From Nostoc calcicola FACHB-3891 (GTDB lineage: Bacteria; Cyanobacteriota; Cyanobacteriia; Cyanobacteriales; Nostocaceae): a stretch of 64,000 nucleotides of DNA. The stretch spans positions 160,119-224,118 of the forward strand of contig NZ_JACJRQ010000010.1 of the NCBI RefSeq assembly GCF_014697355.1, read 5' to 3'. Position numbers and translations under genes: made by a program. The notes beneath the pieces are model-generated. The model was not told the DNA's origin and did not search any database. It saw only the letters and a program-made list of their open reading frames with translations. Position 1 is the first letter of the stretch. Every line of letters begins with the position of its first letter. This document shows positions 58,108-64,000 of the stretch, one piece after another.

Positions 58108-58641
58108 TTAAATGCTCTGTTTTCGTCTGTAATGTGCTTGAAGTAATCCACTTGGATATTGTTTTGAGTGAATAAGCTCCAATTTTTCTTCGGGGCTAGG
58201 TGGTGGAAAAAGGCGTGTACCATCACCTAAAATAATTGGAATAGTTGAAATAATATATTCGTCAATCAAGCTGTGTCCAAGAAATGAATTAATTAAGGCT
58301 CCACCACCAACTAACCAGATATTTTTAAAGCCTTGCGCCTCTATACTTGCTAATGCGTGGTTCACTGTGTCGGAAACAAATACAACGTCTTCGCGGTCAG
58401 ATTTGAGGTGTCGTTGGGTAAAAACAAAAGATTTCTTTTTCGGATAAGGCCACTCGCCGAAACTAAGGCCTAGCTCGTATGTCTTGCTACCCAAAACAAT
58501 AGCATCAATCGATTCGTAGAAAGCAGCATAACCGTAATCTTCTCCTTGAGCCTCAACTATAGATAACCAATCAATTCCTCCATCGCTACGAGCAATGTAG
58601 CCATCCAAACTAGTTGCAATATAGAGTGTAACTTTCGCCAT
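58108..58641 (-). CDS. Dihydrofolate reductase/RibD C-terminal-like reductase
   Basis: 177 residues of the RibD_C superfamily: LYIATSLDGYIARSDGGIDWL at the N-terminus, DAIVLGSKTYELGLSFGEWPYP, and KNIWLVGGGALINSFLGHSLIDEYIISTIPIILGDGTRLFP. These proteins bind NADPH and reduce folate- or pyrimidine-like substrates; most small members like this have no known substrate. It starts 9 bp after the ABC exporter gene's end, in the same direction, so it may be cotranscribed. Confidence 0.88.
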   Translation of the reverse strand: MAKVTLYIATSLDGYIARSDGGIDWLSIVEAQGEDYGYAAFYESIDAIVLGSKTYELGLSFGEWPYPKKKSFVFTQRHLKSDREDVVFVSDTVNHALASIEAQGFKNIWLVGGGALINSFLGHSLIDEYIISTIPIILGDGTRLFPPPSPEEKLELIHSKQYPSGLLQAHYRRKQSI

Positions 58642-58649
58642 TTGTCTCC

Positions 58650-60479
58650 CTAATCTCCCTCATCTCCCTCATCTCCCTCATCCCCCCCACTCCCTTTTAC
58701 AGTGTCTGCTGCACCCAATTGCAAGGCATAGAGGTTCGCATAAACACCCTGTCGATCGATGAGTTCTGCGTGAGTACCTTGCTCTACAATTTGTCCTTGT
58801 TGAATTACTAACACTCGATCTGCCTGAGTAACTGTACTGAGGCGGTGGGCAATTACGAAACTAGTACGACCTTGCAACAAGCGGGCGATCGCAGTTTGTA
58901 CTAGCTGTTCTGTGCGGGTATCGATACTGCTGGTAGCTTCATCGAGTATGAGAATTCGGGGATTAATTAACACCGCACGAGCAATACTGATGAGTTGTCG
59001 TTGTCCCTGACTCAAGGGAGCGCCTTTTTCACCCAATCGAGTTGTATAGCCCTGTGGTAATGAGGTAATAAATTCATGGACATTCGCCATCTGTGCAGCT
59101 CCTTCGATATCAGCTTGGCTAGCATAGGGACAACCAAAGGCGATGTTTTCTGCAACGGTGCCACTAAATAAAATATTGTCTTGCAGGACGATACCAATCT
59201 GACGCCGTAGACTTGCTTGAGTAACACTACGTACATCAATGTCATCAATTTTAACTGCACCACCAGATACATCGTAGAAGCGCAAAATTAAGTTAACGAT
59301 CGTAGTTTTTCCCGAACCCGTTCCCCCTACTAACGCAACCATCTGCCCTGGATAAGCATGTAAATTTACCCCTTTGAGAACCAGTTGGTCAGGATTGTAG
59401 CCAAATTTAACATTCTCAAATTTTACTTCACCTTGAATGGGTGGCATTTCGGTAGCATCAGGGGCATCTTTGAGTTGTGACGGTTCATCTAGCAACAGAA
59501 AGATTCGCTCTAGTCCAGCGAATGCAGATTGAGCTTGGGTGTAAAACTGGCTGAGAATTTGAATGGGGCGGAAGAACTGCTGTACATAAAGTAAAAAGGA
59601 TGTCACCACGCCTACTGTTGCACCTCCAGTCACTGCCAGATAACCACCATAAGCCAACACACCTGCGGTTGCTAGTGTGTTGAGAAAATCGATGGACGGC
59701 AAAAAGGCCGAAGTAATTGCCACAGCCTGAACGTTAGCATCACGATTGGCGGCGTTGAGAATCTCGAATTCTGCAATGTTGGACTGTACGCGATTAAATG
59801 CCTGTGCTTCCCGCACACTACCAATATCTTCTTCCAACTTGGCGGAAAGCTCCCCAATGGTTTGTCGCGTGACGCGAAATCTGGATCTTGCCCAACGTGC
59901 AAACAAGCTTGTGGTAAAAATCATCAGTGGCACTACTAGGTTGCTCAACAAGCCAAGTTTCAGGTTAATTGAGAGCATAGCAATCACAATGCCGATTAAA
60001 CTGAAAGTGTTACCTAGCATTTGGGCGATCGTCAGTCCAAATGCTTGATTCACAGTGTTGACATCATTCAACAAGCGGCTCATTAAATCCCCAGCTTCGC
60101 TACGGTCAAAAAAGCTCAGGGGTAAACTTTGGATTTTAATGAAAATGTCTTGCCTGAGTTGAGCCAACAATCGCTGCATAATCCAGCCGACTCGAATAAT
60201 TTGACCCCGGATTGCCAAGACACCAACTCCGTAATTCAGCGCAAGTAGCCCTAATAACAGCAGTAGTCCCTGCAAATTTCCTTTTGCAATCAGGTTATCA
60301 ATCGACCAGCCAAGAAAGAATGGCCCAATTGCTTGGGTGATAGCACCAATCAATACCAATGTGACGGCAATGGGAATTTCTTTGCGATAGGGTCTTAGGT
60401 ATTGCAAAAAGCGCCCTAGAGTGGAGACTTGCTTACTAGCTTGTTCTTCGGATACAACAACCGCAGCTGTACTTCTCAT
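58650..60479 (-). CDS. ABC exporter, consensus half of a heterodimer
   Basis: 609 residues: six membrane helices (about 35-320) followed by an NBD. Walker A GGTGSGKTTIVN, signature LSQGQRQLISIARAV, Walker B ILILDEATSSIDT with the catalytic Glu, and switch His in FVIAHRLSTV. The signature is LSQGQ instead of LSGGQ, which would face the degenerate site of its partner. It pairs with the upstream gene, which overlaps it by 4 bp. The C-terminal GGDEGDEGDEGD is coded by a CTCCCTCAT DNA repeat. Likely multidrug or lipid export; substrate unknown. Confidence 0.93.
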   Translation of the reverse strand: MRSTAAVVVSEEQASKQVSTLGRFLQYLRPYRKEIPIAVTLVLIGAITQAIGPFFLGWSIDNLIAKGNLQGLLLLLGLLALNYGVGVLAIRGQIIRVGWIMQRLLAQLRQDIFIKIQSLPLSFFDRSEAGDLMSRLLNDVNTVNQAFGLTIAQMLGNTFSLIGIVIAMLSINLKLGLLSNLVVPLMIFTTSLFARWARSRFRVTRQTIGELSAKLEEDIGSVREAQAFNRVQSNIAEFEILNAANRDANVQAVAITSAFLPSIDFLNTLATAGVLAYGGYLAVTGGATVGVVTSFLLYVQQFFRPIQILSQFYTQAQSAFAGLERIFLLLDEPSQLKDAPDATEMPPIQGEVKFENVKFGYNPDQLVLKGVNLHAYPGQMVALVGGTGSGKTTIVNLILRFYDVSGGAVKIDDIDVRSVTQASLRRQIGIVLQDNILFSGTVAENIAFGCPYASQADIEGAAQMANVHEFITSLPQGYTTRLGEKGAPLSQGQRQLISIARAVLINPRILILDEATSSIDTRTEQLVQTAIARLLQGRTSFVIAHRLSTVTQADRVLVIQQGQIVEQGTHAELIDRQGVYANLYALQLGAADTVKGSGGDEGDEGDEGD

Positions 60480-62254
60480 TTATTCTCCTTCTGCTTTACC
60501 TGAGATTCCAAAATTACCCCGTAAAGTGGGCTGGTTTGCATCAATTCTTCGTGAGTGCCTTGTGCTACCAATCGTCCTTTGTCCATCAGAAAAATGCGAT
60601 CGGCATTCTTGACAGTGCTAATGCGTTGAGCCACTACAAAGGTTGTACAAGCTTTTTGGCGCATGAAACCATCTAACTCGGCTTGAATTTGGGCAGCAGT
60701 TTTGGCATCCACAGCAGAGGTACTATCGTCCAAAATCAAAATACTGTAATCAGTGAGTAAGGTACGAGCGATCGCAATTCTTTGTTTTTGCCCACCAGAC
60801 AAACCCACACCTCGTTCACCCACAATCGTTTCGTAGCCATCAGGCAGACTGATGATGAAATCGTGGATTTGTGCGGTTTTTGCCACCTCAATCACTTCTT
60901 CTAAGGTTGCATTGGATTTTGCATAGGCAATATTTTCCCGGATTGTGCCAGAGAAGAGTGTGGTTTCCTGAAACACAATACCGATACGAGATCTGAGACT
61001 TTTGAGGTTGAAACTTTTGACATCCCGTCCATCAATGCGAATAGCTCCCCTTGTGACATCGTAAAAGCGGGGAATCAAATTCATAATTGTGCTTTTTCCA
61101 GAACCAGTCATGCCTAGAACGGCGATTAGCTCATTGGGCTTGGTTTCAAAGGAAACTTCTTTGAGAGTTTCCGCAGTTGCTCCTGGATAACGAAAGGAAA
61201 CATTCTCAAAAGTGATTCTACCACCACAGGTGTCAAAAGGGATGGCATCAGGGCGATCGCTAATTTCTATCTCTGCGTCCACAACTTCGTAAACGCGTTC
61301 CGCAGAAGCAGTTGATTGAGCGATCGCAGGTGCCGCAAATCCAATCAATAAAATTGGTTGGAGAATTAACGCTAGGTAGGAGTTAAACGCCACCAGTTCA
61401 CCAACGGAGAACCTCTTCCCAACTACCTCGGCTCCCCCATAACCGAAAACTGCCAGTGTTACCAAATTACTTAACAAAAAGATAAACGGGAAAGTATTAC
61501 GGATGGCGCTAATGGTCATCATATTTGCCTTGACGAGGCCATCATTCAGGGTAGTGTAACGCGACCTTTCGGCAGACTCCCGCACAAACGCTTTCACCAC
61601 CCGTATTCCGATTAAATTCTCTTGTAATACAGCGTTGAGGTCGCTTAGTTGCTCTTGTACTTGCCGAAAAAGTTTGTTATTCCGAGCGACGAATCGCGCC
61701 ATTAACCATGCAGTTATGGGTACTACTGTCAGAGTAATCAGTGCCAATTTCCAGTTCATCACCAGCAAAAGTACTGCAATACTCACCAATGTCACAACCC
61801 CACCAATCACCTGAATCAGGCTAGTCCCAACAAATGTACGGATTTGGTCAACGTCACTGGTAACACGAGTTAATAGTTGGGAAGTCTGCGCCTGATCGTG
61901 ATAGCTGAAACTGAGATTTTGAATTTTGCTGAAAATTTTGTTTCGCAGATCGTAAGCTACACCTTGAGAGGCAGCTTCTGCCAAATAGCTTTGTCCAAAG
62001 TTAAATAAGCCACGAGCGATCGCCGCGACTACCATCCAACCAGCGCTAGTTAGCACAATTTCTAAGTTTTTTTTGGTAATCCCTTCATCGATTCCCCACC
62101 GAAATAGTTGCGGGGTAACCGCATTGGCGATCGTCAACAGCAATAAGCTTACCAAGGCTCCCAGCGAAGTCCATCTGTAAGTACTCAAACTACCCAGCAC
62201 GCGCTGGATTGGTTGCATTGACGAATTTTCCCGGAGTTCTGGTTGTTGAACCAA
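60476..62254 (-). CDS. ABC exporter, degenerate half of a heterodimer
   Basis: 592 residues from a TTG at 62254 (an ATG at 62218 is the alternative start). Membrane domain about 30-320, then an NBD: Walker A GMTGSGKSTIMN, signature LSGGQKQRIAIART. In Walker B, SILILDDSTSAVD has Asp where the catalytic Glu should be, and the switch motif FVVAQRISTV has Gln for His. These two changes mark the degenerate half of heterodimeric exporters such as TM287/288 and BmrCD. Its stop overlaps the start of the consensus half by 4 bp. Confidence 0.93.
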   Translation of the reverse strand: MVQQPELRENSSMQPIQRVLGSLSTYRWTSLGALVSLLLLTIANAVTPQLFRWGIDEGITKKNLEIVLTSAGWMVVAAIARGLFNFGQSYLAEAASQGVAYDLRNKIFSKIQNLSFSYHDQAQTSQLLTRVTSDVDQIRTFVGTSLIQVIGGVVTLVSIAVLLLVMNWKLALITLTVVPITAWLMARFVARNNKLFRQVQEQLSDLNAVLQENLIGIRVVKAFVRESAERSRYTTLNDGLVKANMMTISAIRNTFPFIFLLSNLVTLAVFGYGGAEVVGKRFSVGELVAFNSYLALILQPILLIGFAAPAIAQSTASAERVYEVVDAEIEISDRPDAIPFDTCGGRITFENVSFRYPGATAETLKEVSFETKPNELIAVLGMTGSGKSTIMNLIPRFYDVTRGAIRIDGRDVKSFNLKSLRSRIGIVFQETTLFSGTIRENIAYAKSNATLEEVIEVAKTAQIHDFIISLPDGYETIVGERGVGLSGGQKQRIAIARTLLTDYSILILDDSTSAVDAKTAAQIQAELDGFMRQKACTTFVVAQRISTVKNADRIFLMDKGRLVAQGTHEELMQTSPLYGVILESQVKQKENK

Positions 62255-62403
62255 TGAAATTCACCCTATGTTTTGGGAAAATTATCTCCTACTTTGATTC
62301 TAAAAAACCACTTACTTAAGTTCAGTATCAGGAATATAGGATAAATTTGTCACCTTGCGGTTACTAAACTTTGTTATTTTTGAGACTTGTAAATTAAATT
62401 TCC
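62255..62403. other. Short intergenic region with palindrome arm
   Basis: CCACTTACTTAAGT (62308-62321) matches the outer arm of the nested palindrome at 12320. Otherwise AT-rich; the exporter promoter is presumably here. Confidence 0.4.
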
Positions 62404-62535
62404 TCACAATTGCTCTGGATTAATTCCCCGCTCTTTTAGTAGAGCATGTAAAGCTTGTAACTGGGCTTCGGCAAGTTCTGCTCGCTGGCGTTGTTGTTCG
62501 GCTGCGGCTTGGGCAAAACAATCTGTATCATCACT
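62404..62535 (-). pseudogene. C-terminal remnant of a coiled-coil (Uma2-tail-like) protein
   Basis: The minus strand reads FAQAAAEQQRQRAELAEAQL then QALHALLKERGINPEQL and a stop at 62404. This matches the coiled-coil tail seen on many Uma2 proteins, such as the one ending at 28492 (SQGIDPNNL). No upstream core is found; the sequence beyond 62535 carries stops. A remnant, not a gene. Confidence 0.7.
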
Positions 62536-62715
62536 AGAAGAAGTAGAACAAAGTGATACTTAACAGCAACAAAGTGCTATTCTTGAACCCTTGATGTGGA
62601 GGAAATTCAAGTATAAGACTCCTGTTTTATTTTTGAAAAAACTCCGTACATCTCCAAAAGGCTGATTCCCTACTTGTTGCTGAGAGCAAATAAGTTCAAA
62701 AATCAAAGCGGACGA
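62536..62715. other. Non-coding region after nadC
   Basis: I see no gene, terminator hairpin or clear repeat in this stretch. Confidence 0.3.
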
Positions 62716-63579
62716 CTAGACAATCCTCATACTCAAATCCAACCACTTTGACTGAGTAATCGGCGCACTGCTAGAAATATAATCCACACCCGTCTCTGCA
62801 ATACCTCGAATCGTCTCCAAAGTCACATTCCCCGAAGCCTCAATTTTCACCCGGCTATCCTGTTGACGAATTAATTCCACCGCCTCACGCATCATATCCA
62901 AAGGCATATTATCCAACATAATAATGTCGGCTTGGTGCTGCAAAGCTTCCCTCACCTGTTCTAAACTTTCCGTCTCTACTTCTATTGTCAAAGGATAAGG
63001 AATTTGAGAACGAACCCGGCTAATAGCTTCCTCAATTCCCCCAGCCGCCGCAATGTGATTATCCTTAATCATCACCGCATCATCCAACCCCATACGATGA
63101 TTAATCGCCCCACCCACAGCAGTCGCATACTTTTCCAACAGTCTTAGCCCTGGTGTAGTTTTGCGCGTATCCACCAACCGAGCAGGTAAATCAACAATTT
63201 TCTCTACATATATATTAGTCAGCGTGGCAATTCCACTCAACCGCATAGCCAAATTCAGCGCTACCCGTTCCCCCATTAGCAACGCATCCAGCGAACCATG
63301 AATTTCAGCTACTACCTGTCCCGGCTCACATCTTGCGCCTTCAGCCGTCACAACCGTAAAACTCACATTTTCATTCAAAATCTGAAATACCCTAGCTGCA
63401 ACTGGTAAGCCAGCAATTATTCCTGGAGCCTTCGCTATCCACTTGGCTGTTCCTGCTGTGACATCTTCAACGAGTAGGGTGTTTGTGGTGCGATCGCCCC
63501 GCCCAATATCCTCCAACAACCAACCGCGCAACAGCGGATCTAAAACTAGCCAGGGCGGCAAAACACCAAAATTCCTCAC
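62716..63579 (-). CDS. nadC: Nicotinate-nucleotide pyrophosphorylase (carboxylating)
   Basis: 287 residues starting at a GTG (63579) behind a purine-rich AAGGAAGGA site. It converts quinolinate and PRPP to nicotinate mononucleotide in de novo NAD synthesis. Motifs: LLEDIGRGDRTT, ALNLAMRLSGIATLT, LVDTRKTTPGLRLLEKYA, GGAINHRMGLDD, IEVETESLEQV and IMLDNMPLD. Length and order are normal. It is divergent from the rRNA operon, 309 bp away. Confidence 0.96.
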   Translation of the reverse strand: MRNFGVLPPWLVLDPLLRGWLLEDIGRGDRTTNTLLVEDVTAGTAKWIAKAPGIIAGLPVAARVFQILNENVSFTVVTAEGARCEPGQVVAEIHGSLDALLMGERVALNLAMRLSGIATLTNIYVEKIVDLPARLVDTRKTTPGLRLLEKYATAVGGAINHRMGLDDAVMIKDNHIAAAGGIEEAISRVRSQIPYPLTIEVETESLEQVREALQHQADIIMLDNMPLDMMREAVELIRQQDSRVKIEASGNVTLETIRGIAETGVDYISSSAPITQSKWLDLSMRIV

Positions 63580-63689
63580 AGCTTTATTCCTTCCTTAGGG
63601 ACTCTCAGGAATACTATAGCCTAAAACCCTTGCTATATAAGGCTTATCCCAGGCTGAAAAAAATGGCGAAAAAAACTTTGAAAAAGTGG

Positions 63690-63718
63690 TTGACACTCTT
63701 AAAGAGGTTCGCTATATT
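63690..63718 (+). promoter_or_regulatory. rRNA operon promoter
   Basis: TTGACA (63690-63695), exactly 17 bp, then TATATT (63713-63718), about 170 bp before the 16S start. A near-consensus sigma-70-type promoter, the best in the window. The spacer holds CTCTT/AAGAG, a short inverted repeat. Confidence 0.8.
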
Positions 63719-63888
63719 GAATAAGTGCCTGAAGCAAAGCGAAGCAAAGCGACGCGTGAAGGACACCGAACCATGAAAATATTATAGTTTGAAAGCTATT
63801 ATACAACAAGTGGCCTGCGTCAAGTAAATAAGATAACCAAGCTGAGGTTAAAAAAGAGCAGCTAATTGAGCTAAAAAACAAACAAACC
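63719..63888 (+). other. Leader of the rRNA operon
   Basis: Spacer between the promoter and 16S with a GAAGCAAAGCGAAGCAAAGC tandem repeat (63731-63750). It should contain the RNase III processing stem's left arm; I cannot confirm pairing because the right arm lies outside the window. Confidence 0.55.

Positions 63889-64000
<112 letters not shown>

Overview
The window is chromosomal DNA from a cyanobacterium, most likely a filamentous, Nostoc-like member of the Nostocales. The evidence is the dense scatter of the HIP1 octamer GCGATCGC, heptanucleotide short tandem repeats (AATTACG, GAATTCT and TCAGAAT types), many Uma2-family genes, zinc-ribbon Ser/Thr kinases, AAA-like/WD40 and NACHT/HEAT proteins, and a cyanobacterial 16S rRNA 5' end at the right edge. 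Species cannot be fixed from the sequence alone.

Layout. 1-3 kb: a left-truncated unknown gene, a ThiF-type E1-like enzyme and a secreted EndoU-type nuclease. 3.4-7.4 kb: a HicA/HicB toxin-antitoxin pair, a two-gene polar or basic amino-acid ABC importer, and a phosphodiester glycosidase. 7.5-12 kb: a pentapeptide-repeat membrane protein, an HNH endonuclease and ligA. 12.3-13.2 kb: a truncated DUF4058 gene next to a nested palindrome, then an orphan seven-repeat CRISPR array with no cas genes in the window. 13.4-20 kb: modA, an unannotated 53-residue double-glycine peptide, a Tat-type peroxiredoxin, a DUF3148 protein, a Coq4-like protein, a Spy/CpxP-like protein divergent from a NarL-type two-component system, and a deaminase. 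20-33 kb: a K+-channel-like protein, S-formylglutathione hydrolase, glucan phosphorylase, GNAT, FosX, a stress protein, Uma2, a beta-helix/S-layer protein with a long Thr-Pro spacer, and phosphoketolase.

33-45 kb: Uma2, rimM, avtA, then a minus-strand block of RelE-type toxin, HigA-type antitoxin, Ser/Thr kinase-AAA fusion and AAA-WD40 giant protein, followed by frmA and another Uma2. 45-51.3 kb: small unknown proteins, a NACHT-HEAT STAND NTPase and a REP-associated tyrosine transposase (RAYT) flanked by its own REP hairpins. 51.3-64 kb: a PaaK-like adenylate-forming enzyme with a repeat inserted in frame, two tandem zinc-ribbon kinases, trxA, a RibD/DHFR-like reductase, a heterodimeric ABC exporter, nadC, and the promoter and start of the 16S rRNA gene.

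Common themes. frmA and fghA together give glutathione-dependent formaldehyde oxidation, although they lie about 21 kb apart. Phosphoketolase and glucan phosphorylase serve carbon overflow and glycogen use. Several genes are of types found in conflict or defence systems (HicAB, RelE/HigA, NACHT-HEAT, orphan CRISPR, EndoU, AAA-like signalling proteins). Dispersed repeats are unusually rich: a RAYT/REP hairpin family with at least ten copies here, nested palindromes with variable cores, and tandem 21-bp and 7-bp repeats, several of which have entered coding sequences.
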